Shown piece after piece: positions 36,204 through 44,644 of a stretch of 64,000 bases of DNA. The notes under the pieces are model-generated. The model saw only the letters and a program-made list of their open reading frames with translations, was not told the DNA's origin and did no database searches. The position numbers were made by a program, and so were the translations under genes. How positions within the stretch are numbered: position 1 is the first letter of the stretch; each line of letters starts with the position of its first letter. The DNA is from an uncultured Oscillospiraceae bacterium (lineage in GTDB: Bacteria > Bacillota > Clostridia > Oscillospirales > Acutalibacteraceae): positions 1-64,000 of the forward strand of contig UQQT01000009.1 of NCBI GenBank assembly GCA_900543395.1. Direction: 5' to 3'.

Positions 36204-36581
36204 ATGGCATCAGAGAAAGTAACCCAGATCGTAGACCTCGTAGCTGAGCTTTCAGTTCTCGAGCTTGCAGATCTTGTTAAAGAAGTAGAAGACAGATTCG
36301 GCGTTTCGGCAGCTGCTCCCGTAGCTGTTGCAGCCGGCCCCGTTGCAGCCGCAGCTGAGGAAGAGAAGACTGAGTTTGACGTTGTTCTTGCAGGCTTCGA
36401 CGCTGCCGCTAAGATTAAGGTAATCAAGGTTGTTCGTGAGATCACCGGTCTCGGACTTGCAGACGCTAAGGCTGCTGTCGAGGGCGCACCCAAGACCCTT
36501 AAAGAGGCTGTATCAAAGGACGAGGCTGAGGAACTCAAGAAGAAGCTTGAGGAATCCGGCGCAAAGGTTGAGCTTAAGTAA
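36204..36581 (+). CDS. rplL: 50S ribosomal protein L7/L12
   Basis: A 125-residue L7/L12 with the N-terminal dimer domain, an Ala/Val-rich hinge (about 38-55), and the C-terminal factor-binding domain ([28 protein letters not shown]). It is the last ribosomal gene; rpoB does not follow. A strong terminator lies 35 bases after the stop. Confidence 0.98.
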   Translation: MASEKVTQIVDLVAELSVLELADLVKEVEDRFGVSAAAPVAVAAGPVAAAAEEEKTEFDVVLAGFDAAAKIKVIKVVREITGLGLADAKAAVEGAPKTLKEAVSKDEAEELKKKLEESGAKVELK

Positions 36582-36614
36582 TCAACCCCTGCTTACAGCG
36601 TAAATAAGTAATGC

Positions 36615-36646
36615 GAGAACCGCTCGAACGAGCGGTTCTTTTTTTG
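36615..36646 (+). terminator. Terminator of the ribosomal cluster
   Basis: agaaccgct (36616-36624) pairs with agcggttct (36631-36639), followed by a seven-T run to 36645. A strong intrinsic terminator closing rplJL and insulating the CRISPR locus. Confidence 0.92.
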
Positions 36647-36851
36647 TTTGTTTTCCGACTTGACAGCAATTATGAGTACTCTGTAATATTTTAAAGCTTT
36701 ACAATCACTACGGCGCAATGGTTTGAAAGTGTAAAATTTTCCTCTTTAATCATAAGCTGTGAAATAAATATATTGCTTTCATAATTATTGTATGGTAATA
36801 TAATTCTATACAGATGACCTGAATTTGACAAAGTGTGATAAAACATTGCAA
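36647..36851. other. Intergenic region between rplL terminator and tracrRNA
   Basis: No gene is seen. A possible cas9-operon promoter is TTGCTT (36773-36778) with TAATAT (36796-36801), spacer 17. A repeat-like fragment, GTTTGAAAGTGTAAAATTTT (36721-36740), resembles the 5' half of the CRISPR repeat and is discussed in the findings. The region is AT-rich. Confidence 0.4.
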
Positions 36852-36970
36852 AAAAATAAAGACTCGACAATCGAGTCCCATTTTCTCCGCACCGCGGAAG
36901 CCCTCAAGGGGCGGCTTGAAAAAATTTTATTTGAACTTTGCAGTGTAATCTCATATGGTAGTCTGAGATT
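36850..36970 (-). ncRNA. tracrRNA of the type II-A system
   Basis: Encoded antisense in the cas9 5' region. The anti-repeat (about 36929-36970) is complementary to the array repeat over most of its length: the plus strand at 36942-36963 reads like repeat bases 12-33 with one change (T to C at 36950). TCAAAT of the lower stem pairs with GTTTGA of the repeat, and there is a bulge before the upper stem, as in II-A duplexes. Downstream are nexus-like GC hairpins (36886-36916) and an intrinsic terminator: gactcga (36861-36867) with tcgagtc (36871-36877), then a T-rich run on the minus strand. The predicted length is about 120 nt. The RNA starts near 36970 from the promoter at 36977-37005. Confidence 0.88.
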
Positions 36971-36976
36971 GTCTTT

Positions 36977-37005
36977 ATGATAGCACAGAAATAAGGAGAT
37001 GTCAA
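36977..37005 (-). promoter_or_regulatory. tracrRNA promoter, overlapping the cas9 ribosome site
   Basis: On the minus strand TTGACA (37000-37005) and TATCAT (36977-36982) are 17 bases apart. The -35 box ends one base before the cas9 ATG (37007), so the promoter overlaps the translation initiation region of cas9. Transcription from it is antisense to the cas9 leader. Confidence 0.8.
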
Positions 37006-37006
37006 T

Positions 37007-40000
37007 ATGAAAAATGAAAAAAGAACTTATCCCGATTATTTTATAGGCATTGACGCCGGAACCGACTCTGTCGGCTGGGCTGTCACGGACGAGCAGTATA
37101 ATATATTAAAATTCGGAAAAAAGGCAATGTGGGGAATTCGTCTGTTTGATGAAGCCAATCCCGCCGCAGAGCGAAGAATGTACAGAACACAGCGCAGGCG
37201 TTACGGCAGGCGCGCGCAGAGAACAAAGCTTCTTCAGGAGCTTTTTGCCGAGGAAATTACAAAGAAAGATCCCGGATTTTTTTTAAGAATGAAAGAGAGC
37301 AAGTATCTGCCCGAGGACAGGAAATACGACTTTAAATATCTTTTATTCAATGATGACAATTATACCGACGGTGACTTCCACAAAGAATATCCGACCGTAT
37401 ATCATTTACGCAAGGCTTTTTTGGACGGTAAAAACATAAGCGACCCGAGACTGTTGTATCTTGCGGTTCATCATGTAATTATAAACAGAGGACATTTTCT
37501 GTTTGACGGTGTAAACGTTGAAAACGTTACGAAATTTGAAACGGTATTTAACTCGCTGGTTGAATATATTAACGATAATTTTGATTCGGAATCGGATATT
37601 AAGAAAATTACAGATGTTGATACTGCTGAATTTTCCGAAATATTAAAATCAAAGTCTACCGTTACGGCAAAGAAAAAAGCGTTATACGAACTGTTCGGCG
37701 TTAAAAAGGGTCAGATTAAAGCAGTTTGTGATTTGCTCGCGGGCAGTTCGAGTGTAAATCTTTCCGATTTGTTTGATAATGAAACGCTGAATTCTTCCGA
37801 GAAAAATAAAATAACTTTTTCGAGCTCGTCTTATCAGGATGAGCATGACAGCTACGAGGAAATACTTGACGGCGATATTATTTTTACCGATCTCTTAAAA
37901 TCTGTTTATGACTGGTCTATTTTGGCTGATATCCTCGGAGATAACTCATATATATCACAATCAAAGGTTAAATCGTATGATAAGCATAGGGCTGATTTAA
38001 AGCTATTGAAAAAAGTTGTAAATAAACACTGCCGTGATAAATATTACGATTTATTTAAGTCCGATAAAAACGATAAAAATTACTGTGCTTATTCCGGCAT
38101 GTGCAAAATCGGCGGAAAGAAAAAGGAAATAAAACGCGCAAAGCTGGACGATTTTTATGCGGAAATTAAAAAAATACTAAAACCGTTTGACGATGATGAC
38201 GACGTTAAAATAATATTTTCAGACATTGAGACAAAATCATTTTTACCTAAACAGATTTCTACGGAGAACTGTGCGCTTCCGTATCAGCTTAATGAATTTG
38301 AATTAAAAAGAATCCTGTCAAACGCCGGAAATAATTTCTCGTTCCTAAAAGAAAAGGATGAAAGCGGGATTACCGTCAGTGACAAAATAATGAAGCTGCT
38401 GACATTCAGAATTCCTTATTATGTCGGTCCCCTAAACGATGAACACAAGGGCAAAAACTCTAACTGCTGGATGGTGCGCAGAGATAATTCAAAAGACCGC
38501 ATAACCCCGTGGAATTTTGAAAATAAAGTTGATATTGAGCAGAGCGCGCAGGAATTTATTTTCAGAATGACAAACAAATGCACGTATCTTTACGGTGAGG
38601 ATGTTTTGCCGAAAAATTCGTTATTGTACAGCGAGTACGAGGTTCTTAACGAACTGAATAATTTAAGTCTCAACGGAGAGAGACTGAACGTTGAAGATAA
38701 AAAGGACATTATCGAAAAGGTATTCAAACAGAAAAATAAAGTAAAGATTAAAGACATAGTAAACTACTACCGTTCTGTCGGAAAAGAGGTTTCTGCCGAT
38801 GATTTTTCGGGACTTGCCGACATGAAGGAGTTTAAGTCGTCGCTTAAATCGTACAGAGATTTTGATAAAATACTCGGCGACAGATTCAATTGTAATTATG
38901 CAGAAGAAGCGATACTTGCAGTTTTGCTTTTCAGCGGAGATAAAAAGATACTGACCTCTCGGCTTAAAAAGATAGGCGGCGGATATTTCACCGATGACGA
39001 AATAAAGAAAATTTCATCTCTAAGATATTCCGACTGGGGCAGATTTTCGAAGAAACTGCTGACAGGCGTATATTCTGCTTATTCGCAGACCGGCGAATAC
39101 ATGAATATAATAACCGCTATGCGTGAGACGACGTGCAATTTTATGGAAACGCAGGGTCAGAATTTCGGTTTTAAGGACGAAATACAAAAAATCAACAGCG
39201 AGGTTATGCCGAAAATCAATGAGTTTTCATATGACGCGCTTGTTAAGGATTTATATGTTTCACCGAAAATAAAACGTTCTGTTTGGCAGACACTGCTCAT
39301 AGTCCGTGAGATTGTTAAAATAACGGGACATGAACCGAAAAAGATATTTATTGAAATGGCAAGAGGTACGGACGGCACTTCAAAAACGCCGGATTCAAGG
39401 AAAAACAGACTTTCGGAGCTTTATAAGAAATGCGGGGAAGATTCGGGAGTTCTTTATGATTCTCTTGCAAAGCATACAGATTCCGATTTGAGAAAAACCG
39501 CACTGTATCTGTATTATACGCAGATGGGTAAATGTATGTACTCGGGTGAGGATATAGAGCTTGACGATTTATTTGATAAGAATATTTACGATATAGATCA
39601 TATTTATCCGCAGTCAAAAACAAAAGACGACAGTCTTGATAATAAAGTTCTTGTAAAAAAGAAATTGAATTTAGATAAAAGCGATAAATTCCCCATTCCG
39701 AGTCATATAATTACAGATAAAGCGCGTGAGAATTGGATTGCATGTAAGAATGCAGGACTTATTTCCAAAGAAAAGTATGAGCGCTTAACGAGAAAAACCG
39801 AGCTTACTGCCGATGAACTTGCAGGATTTATAAATCGTCAGTTGGTCGAAACAAGACAGTCGACTAAAGCCGTTGCAGAGATTCTGACAGAAATGTTTCC
39901 CGACACAGCGATAGTTTATTCAAAGGCAAGCAATGCGGATGTGTTTAAAAAGTACTTTGACATTCCGAAGGTGCGCGAGGTTAATGATTATCACCATGCG

Positions 40001-41083
40001 AGGGACGCGTATATCAATATCGTCGTAGGCAATGTTTTTGACGTTAAATTTACACGAAACGCAGTGCGCTTCATAAAAAGCGGAAAACAGTATTCGCTTA
40101 ACGAATGTATGTATGATTTTCCTGTCGGAAATAAGGATAATCCTGCGTGGATTCCCGGGGATGACGGTACGATATCGACAGTAAAGAAAGTATGTTCAAG
40201 AGAGAATATACTTTACACGAGAATGCCGTATACTCAGTGTGGAACTCTTTATGACGTTCAGCTTTTAAAGAAAGGAAAGGGACAGTTCCCCGCAAAGCCC
40301 GGCGACTGTCATTTTGACGGGCAGACAAATGAGGAAATTATAAACAAATACGGCGGTTATAATAAAATTAAGGGCGCATATTTTTGTCTTGTCGAACATA
40401 CGGACAAGAAAAATAATCGTGTACGTTCAATCGAGTATGTTCCTGTATATCTTGCCGACAGTATAGAGAAAAATCCGTCCTTGCTTGAAAAGTATGTATC
40501 CGAAACGCTCGGGCTGAAAGACGCAGATGTCAGAATCCGCAGAATTAAAATGGATTCACTGTTCAGCTATAATGGATTCTTGATGAATCTTTCGGGCAGA
40601 ACGGGCAGTCGGTTAATTTTTAAACCGGCAGTCCAGCTTAGACTGAATATGGGATATTATAAATATTTAAAGAATATTGTAAAATTTCATGACAGGCAAC
40701 GTATTATGAAAAATACTCTTACTGTCAGTGACTTTGACGATATTTCAAAAGAAAAGAATCTTGAACTATATGACGTTTTATTATCAAAGATTAAAGACGG
40801 TGTTTACGGTATTGTGTATTCAACTTCATTAAAGCTGTTGACAGAAAAGAGAGAGAAGTTTATTTCTCTTTCTGTTGAATTACAGGTGGAATTATTATAT
40901 AACGAGCTCCATTTGTTCCAGTGCAACAGAGTTAATTCTGATTTATCTCTGCTCGGCGGTTCTCCGAATTCTGGAATAATTTTGATTCAAAAAACCGTGA
41001 CGGACAAAAATAAAGAATATTTAATTAATCAGTCTCCGACCAGTTTATTTGAAAGTGCGCCTGTTGATTTATATACGATATGA
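37007..41083 (+). CDS. cas9: CRISPR-associated endonuclease Cas9 (type II-A)
   Basis: A 1358-residue Cas9, close to the size of streptococcal enzymes. RuvC-I is IGIDAGTDSVGW with catalytic Asp16; the Arg-rich bridge helix is at about 54-80 (AERRMYRTQRRRYGRRAQR). RuvC-II is KIFIEMARG with Glu783; the HNH domain is YDIDHIYPQS with catalytic His865; RuvC-III is YHHARDAY with His997 and Asp1000. All nuclease residues are intact, so both strands should be cut. The C-terminal 300 residues form the PAM-interacting region; the PAM cannot be predicted here. Ribosome site AAGGAG precedes the ATG. The stop overlaps cas1 by four bases. Confidence 0.97.
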   Translation: MKNEKRTYPDYFIGIDAGTDSVGWAVTDEQYNILKFGKKAMWGIRLFDEANPAAERRMYRTQRRRYGRRAQRTKLLQELFAEEITKKDPGFFLRMKESKYLPEDRKYDFKYLLFNDDNYTDGDFHKEYPTVYHLRKAFLDGKNISDPRLLYLAVHHVIINRGHFLFDGVNVENVTKFETVFNSLVEYINDNFDSESDIKKITDVDTAEFSEILKSKSTVTAKKKALYELFGVKKGQIKAVCDLLAGSSSVNLSDLFDNETLNSSEKNKITFSSSSYQDEHDSYEEILDGDIIFTDLLKSVYDWSILADILGDNSYISQSKVKSYDKHRADLKLLKKVVNKHCRDKYYDLFKSDKNDKNYCAYSGMCKIGGKKKEIKRAKLDDFYAEIKKILKPFDDDDDVKIIFSDIETKSFLPKQISTENCALPYQLNEFELKRILSNAGNNFSFLKEKDESGITVSDKIMKLLTFRIPYYVGPLNDEHKGKNSNCWMVRRDNSKDRITPWNFENKVDIEQSAQEFIFRMTNKCTYLYGEDVLPKNSLLYSEYEVLNELNNLSLNGERLNVEDKKDIIEKVFKQKNKVKIKDIVNYYRSVGKEVSADDFSGLADMKEFKSSLKSYRDFDKILGDRFNCNYAEEAILAVLLFSGDKKILTSRLKKIGGGYFTDDEIKKISSLRYSDWGRFSKKLLTGVYSAYSQTGEYMNIITAMRETTCNFMETQGQNFGFKDEIQKINSEVMPKINEFSYDALVKDLYVSPKIKRSVWQTLLIVREIVKITGHEPKKIFIEMARGTDGTSKTPDSRKNRLSELYKKCGEDSGVLYDSLAKHTDSDLRKTALYLYYTQMGKCMYSGEDIELDDLFDKNIYDIDHIYPQSKTKDDSLDNKVLVKKKLNLDKSDKFPIPSHIITDKARENWIACKNAGLISKEKYERLTRKTELTADELAGFINRQLVETRQSTKAVAEILTEMFPDTAIVYSKASNADVFKKYFDIPKVREVNDYHHARDAYINIVVGNVFDVKFTRNAVRFIKSGKQYSLNECMYDFPVGNKDNPAWIPGDDGTISTVKKVCSRENILYTRMPYTQCGTLYDVQLLKKGKGQFPAKPGDCHFDGQTNEEIINKYGGYNKIKGAYFCLVEHTDKKNNRVRSIEYVPVYLADSIEKNPSLLEKYVSETLGLKDADVRIRRIKMDSLFSYNGFLMNLSGRTGSRLIFKPAVQLRLNMGYYKYLKNIVKFHDRQRIMKNTLTVSDFDDISKEKNLELYDVLLSKIKDGVYGIVYSTSLKLLTEKREKFISLSVELQVELLYNELHLFQCNRVNSDLSLLGGSPNSGIILIQKTVTDKNKEYLINQSPTSLFESAPVDLYTI

Positions 41084-41955
41084 GCTGGCGTACGGTTGTA
41101 ATATCGAAGAATGCAAAGCTCGAAGAAAAATTGAATTATCTGTATGTCAGGGATTCGGAGGGCGTACAAAAAGTGCATCTGTCCGAAATTGGTTTATTGA
41201 TGATAGAAAGCACCGCCGTTTCCCTGACTGCGGGTTTAATCTGTGAGCTTAGCAAACGGAAAATCAAAGTAATATTCTGCGACGAAAAACGCAACCCGCA
41301 GTCAGAGCTTGTTTCATATAATCAAAGCTGTGACGCAAGTTTGAAATTAAAAAAGCAGATAGCGTGGAGCGGGGAAATAAAACAGGCTGTATGGACGCTG
41401 ATTGTCAGAGAAAAGATTATAAAACAGGTTGAGTTACTGCGAAAACTCGATAAACCGGAGTATGAAATGCTGTTAGGATATATCGACGAATTACAGCTCG
41501 GAGATTCTACCAACAGAGAGGGACATGCTGCAAAAGTATATTTTAACGCGCTGTTCGGTAAATCGTTTACCCGTCAGCAGGACTGCGCGCAGAATTCGGC
41601 TCTCAACTACGGTTACAGCATTATTCTGTCTGCGTTTAACAGAGAAATAACCGCGCTCGGATATACGACAAAACTCGGGTTGTTTCACGATAACAGATTT
41701 AATTTTTTTAACCTCTCGTCTGATTTAATGGAACCGTTTCGTCCTATTGTCGATTCTAAGGTTTTGGAGGTTTTATTTGATAATGATTTCGGACATGATG
41801 AAAAAATGATGATGGTCAATATTTTAAACGACGAAGTTATATTTTCGGGTCGTCACCAAACCGTATCAAACGCAATTCGGCTTTACTGCAAAAGCGTGAC
41901 CGACGCGCTGTGTGAAGAAGATTTATCATTAATCAGATTTTATCAAAATGAGTAA
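41080..41955 (+). CDS. cas1: CRISPR adaptation integrase Cas1
   Basis: A 291-residue type II Cas1 that inserts new spacers together with Cas2. It shows the N-terminal beta domain and the helical catalytic domain, with NREGHAAKVYF near residue 145 (metal-binding Glu), GLFHDNRFNFFNLSSDLMEPFRP near residue 210 (His and Asp/Glu ligands). It overlaps cas9 by four bases and cas2 by eight, consistent with one transcript and coupled translation. Confidence 0.96.
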   Translation: MSWRTVVISKNAKLEEKLNYLYVRDSEGVQKVHLSEIGLLMIESTAVSLTAGLICELSKRKIKVIFCDEKRNPQSELVSYNQSCDASLKLKKQIAWSGEIKQAVWTLIVREKIIKQVELLRKLDKPEYEMLLGYIDELQLGDSTNREGHAAKVYFNALFGKSFTRQQDCAQNSALNYGYSIILSAFNREITALGYTTKLGLFHDNRFNFFNLSSDLMEPFRPIVDSKVLEVLFDNDFGHDEKMMMVNILNDEVIFSGRHQTVSNAIRLYCKSVTDALCEEDLSLIRFYQNE

Positions 41956-42271
41956 TTACAGATTTATGAGAGTGCTGGTATTTTTCGATCTGCCCGTTCA
42001 GACCGTTTCACAGAGAAGAGAGTATACGAGGTTTCGCAAATTCCTTATAAAAGAGGGATTTATAATGATACAGGAGTCGGTGTATTCCAAGCTGACTCTC
42101 AACTCGACTGTTACATCCGCAGTTACGGACAGAATAAAAAAGAATAAACCGTCCGACGGTATAGTTCAGCTGCTCGTCATAACGGAGAAGCAGTATAACT
42201 CTATGGAATTTATTGTCGGACAAAAACACGGCGATATTATCGACACTGACGAAAGGCTTGTGATTCTGTGA
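41948..42271 (+). CDS. cas2: CRISPR adaptation protein Cas2
   Basis: A 107-residue Cas2 with the ferredoxin-like fold; the first strand, RVLVFFDLPV, carries the conserved Asp. It forms the Cas1-Cas2 integrase core. It overlaps cas1 and, by four bases (GTGA), csn2. Confidence 0.95.
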   Translation: MSNYRFMRVLVFFDLPVQTVSQRREYTRFRKFLIKEGFIMIQESVYSKLTLNSTVTSAVTDRIKKNKPSDGIVQLLVITEKQYNSMEFIVGQKHGDIIDTDERLVIL

Positions 42272-42933
42272 GATTTGCACACCCTGAACTTGATTTTTAT
42301 ATTGATTCGAATGAAAACGAGGCGAATGTTTTAATTATAGAAAACGGTACTTTTTTGTATCGTTTGGTTTCAGAACTCGGTATGCAAATTGAAACGTCGG
42401 ACGGGCGGTTCGTATTGTCCGATAAAAACGATATTTTACCGCTGAATAAGAATATGATTTTGATTACGGATCTTTTTCATATTGACTCTAACCAAAAGAA
42501 AATACTTACTAAAATTTATTCATACTTATCTGAAACTGCGCGTGATGAGTTTTATCCTCTAAGTACGCAGACCATGGCGCAGAATGAACGGTTTATATGT
42601 GAACTGCTCGACAATTACCCGTCTCAGCTTGAATATTCTGCGCCGACCGTCGATGGATTGATAAAATTGTTCGGAGTAAAGGTTTATGAGGGAGGGGAGT
42701 CTCTGCTCGAAAAACTGACGGATCATATAAAACTTTTAAACGAGACGTTTAACATAAGTTATTTTGTTATTTACTCGCTTCATTCAATGCTGAACGAGGA
42801 GGAATTGAATCAATTTTACAGCTTTACTTTTATGAGAAAATATGTTATATTGTCATTGGAACCTTATCCGATAACTCCGCTTGATTGTGAGCGTGTGTAT
42901 ATCGTTGATAAGGATCTCTGCTCAGTCTTTTAG
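42268..42933 (+). CDS. csn2: Csn2, type II-A adaptation protein
   Basis: A 221-residue Csn2 read from a GTG start at 42268 overlapping the cas2 stop. Csn2 forms a tetrameric ring around DNA ends during spacer capture and defines subtype II-A. Family features include the N-terminal FAHPELDFYIDSNE and the C-terminal YVILSLEPYPITPLDCERVYIVDKDLC. Its length matches the short Csn2 class. It ends 72 bases before the first repeat. Confidence 0.9.
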   Translation: MRFAHPELDFYIDSNENEANVLIIENGTFLYRLVSELGMQIETSDGRFVLSDKNDILPLNKNMILITDLFHIDSNQKKILTKIYSYLSETARDEFYPLSTQTMAQNERFICELLDNYPSQLEYSAPTVDGLIKLFGVKVYEGGESLLEKLTDHIKLLNETFNISYFVIYSLHSMLNEEELNQFYSFTFMRKYVILSLEPYPITPLDCERVYIVDKDLCSVF

Positions 42934-43005
42934 ACTATACCGTATTGAAATTACCCTGTTTTAGCAGTAACAAGGTACTCCGCCGTCATGAATTTGAGGT
43001 TTGAG
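42934..43005 (+). promoter_or_regulatory. CRISPR leader
   Basis: A short 72-base leader between csn2 and the first repeat. A weak promoter, TTGAAA with TAACAA at 17-base spacing, is possible. Its last 14 bases are ATTTGAG (42992-42998) and GTTTGAG (42999-43005), directly followed by the repeat's own GTTTGAG. ATTTGAG is the leader-anchoring sequence described for streptococcal II-A adaptation; here it is repeated in tandem. Confidence 0.7.
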
Positions 43006-43964
43006 GTTTGAGAGTAGTGTAATTTCATATGGTAGTCAAACTTAATCAGCCGACAAGCACGGCAAGCGGTGGTTTGAGAGTAGTGTAATTTCATATGGTA
43101 GTCAAACATATCCAAACACAAAAATTTTGCTAAGTTCGTTTGAGAGTAGTGTAATTTCATATGGTAGTCAAACGGAGCTTTTATCAATACCTGTAAGTTT
43201 AACGTTTGAGAGTAGTGTAATTTCATATGGTAGTCAAACGTGACGAACAGGGTTATCGGGTTGATTGTAGTTTGAGAGTAGTGTAATTTCATATGGTAGT
43301 CAAACCTGTATGCAACCGAAGAAACATTTACATTTGTTTGAGAGTAGTGTAATTTCATATGGTAGTCAAACACTATACGTTACACAATAATAGCGAGCAC
43401 GGTTTGAGAGTAGTGTAATTTCATATGGTAGTCAAACAAAAAAGGATGAACTCTGTTTGACTTGTTCGGTTTGAGAGTAGTGTAATTTCATATGGTAGTC
43501 AAACAGGCTCGAAGAATTTAAAAAAGCCCGTAGTGTTTGAGAGTAGTGTAATTTCATATGGTAGTCAAACAACACCGAGCGGTACCATACAGAACACAGC
43601 GTTTGAGAGTAGTGTAATTTCATATGGTAGTCAAACAGAGAGGATAAGAATATGGTTGAGACTTTCGTTTGAGAGTAGTGTAATTTCATATGGTAGTCAA
43701 ACCAAGGGAGCGAACGAGAAACAGCACGCAGTGTTTGAGAGTAGTGTAATTTCATATGGTAGTCAAACTTATTAAGGACTTATGTCCGTTGGAACGACGT
43801 TTGAGAGTAGTGTAATTTCATATGGTAGTCAAACGCGAATTGATGACGAAAAGTAAAGCGGTGTTTGAGAGTAGTGTAATTTCATATGGTAGTCAAACAT
43901 ACGAAACGGTGGAAGCAATCGAAATCACGTTTGAGAGTAGTGTAATTTCATATGGCAGTCAAAC
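43006..43964 (+). CRISPR. Type II-A CRISPR array, 15 repeats and 14 spacers
   Basis: The repeat is 36 bases, starting GTTTGAGAGTAGTGTAATTT and ending CATATGGTAGTCAAAC. Repeats start at 43006, 43072, 43138, 43204, 43270, 43336, 43402, 43469, 43535, 43601, 43667, 43733, 43799, 43863 and 43929. They are identical except the last (T to C at 43956). Twelve spacers are 30 bases, one is 31 (43438-43468) and one is 28 (43835-43862). The degenerate final repeat and adjacency to csn2 put the leader at the left and the transcription direction as plus; the tracrRNA anti-repeat agrees. No spacer matches elsewhere in the window were noticed. Confidence 0.98.
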
Positions 43965-44052
43965 TGAACCTGATTCCGGGAAGAATTAAAGAAAACTTTG
44001 CAGCCAGCTATCGTTTATCGCTTAAAGTATCAATAATTTATTCTTGAATTCC

Positions 44053-44081
44053 TTGATTTTTTAAATAAAAAACAGTATAAT
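44053..44081 (+). promoter_or_regulatory. Promoter of the riboswitch gene
   Basis: TTGATT (44053-44058) and TATAAT (44076-44081) with a 17-base spacer. Transcription would begin at about 44088, right at the 5' edge of the aptamer. Confidence 0.82.
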
Positions 44082-44089
44082 TAAATTAA

Positions 44090-44227
44090 CCTATAAAGAG
44101 TGCGTAAGGGACAAGCCCTATGACCGCCGACAACCTGCCGAAAGGTAAGGTGCCAAAGCTTGAACGATAGGATTATATTATAAATGCTTTTGGGCAATCC
44201 TATTGTGACGATAGGGTTGCTCTTTTT
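44090..44227 (+). ncRNA. SAM-I-like riboswitch with terminator switch
   Basis: The aptamer (44090-44171) is closed by P1: CCTAT (44090-44094) with ATAGG (44167-44171). Inside are the S-box core elements in order: AAAGAG, GGGAC, AGCCC with TATGA, the GACAACC segment, a GAAA-capped stem, GGTGCCAA, and GAACGATAGG. The expression platform is an intrinsic terminator: gcaatcctat (44194-44203) with atagggttgc (44211-44220), then five T. AATCCTAT can instead pair with the P1 3' strand ATAGGATT (44167-44174), giving an antiterminator. Ligand binding would thus turn the gene off. The P4 region is short, so a SAM-I/IV variant is possible; ligand identity is inferred from the core. Confidence 0.72.
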
Positions 44228-44268
44228 GCTGTTCTTTTGAGGAATAAATTTATATAGGAGAATTAAAT

Positions 44269-44568
44269 ATGCGAACAATCAGAAATCTTACTCAAAGCGG
44301 GAAAAAGGTGTATATTTTTCTAAAGGATGAAGCAGTACGGCATCGCTTTATGCTCGATGCCGACAGAGAGGGGATAACTTACAGCGATAATGCCAAAGTT
44401 GCAGACAGAATGGTTGATGATGTTATGTCTTTGCAATCAAACGGAACAGTATGTTTTATCGGATATGTAGGAAAAATGTGCTATTATTATGCAAATCAAA
44501 GTAACATTGTCCGAGTTGATTATGAAAAATATATTAGCGGTGACATGGATTATTCTATAGTTATGTAA
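44269..44568 (+). CDS. Orphan 99-residue protein under riboswitch control
   Basis: A soluble 99-residue protein, preceded by GGAGAATTAAAT and separated by 41 bases from the riboswitch terminator. It is not a known methionine or SAM enzyme: no cofactor motif, membrane segment or signal peptide was seen. It is mixed alpha/beta with KKVYIFLKDE near the start and VCFIGYVGKMCYYY near residue 63. It is alone in its transcript and closed by a strong terminator. Function unknown; the regulation points to SAM-linked metabolism. Confidence 0.72.
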   Translation: MRTIRNLTQSGKKVYIFLKDEAVRHRFMLDADREGITYSDNAKVADRMVDDVMSLQSNGTVCFIGYVGKMCYYYANQSNIVRVDYEKYISGDMDYSIVM

Positions 44569-44602
44569 AAAAACGGCTGTTTATTTGAGCTTTAAGCAAA
44601 CC

Positions 44603-44627
44603 GCCCCGGACGTTTTTAGTCCGGGGC
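44603..44627. terminator. Bidirectional terminator between convergent genes
   Basis: gccccgga (44603-44610) pairs with tccggggc (44620-44627) around a T-rich loop, with a T-rich tract after it. It serves the riboswitch gene on plus and the YcxB-like gene on minus. Confidence 0.82.
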
Positions 44628-44644
44628 AATTTTATATGTTCGTA

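Noticed and set aside
42951..43775. Long open frames across the CRISPR array on both strands, with repeating peptides such as FDYHMKLHYSQT and FESSVISYGSQT
   Set aside because: They are translations of the 36-base repeat, which happens to have no stop in those frames. They have no ribosome site and vary only in the spacers.
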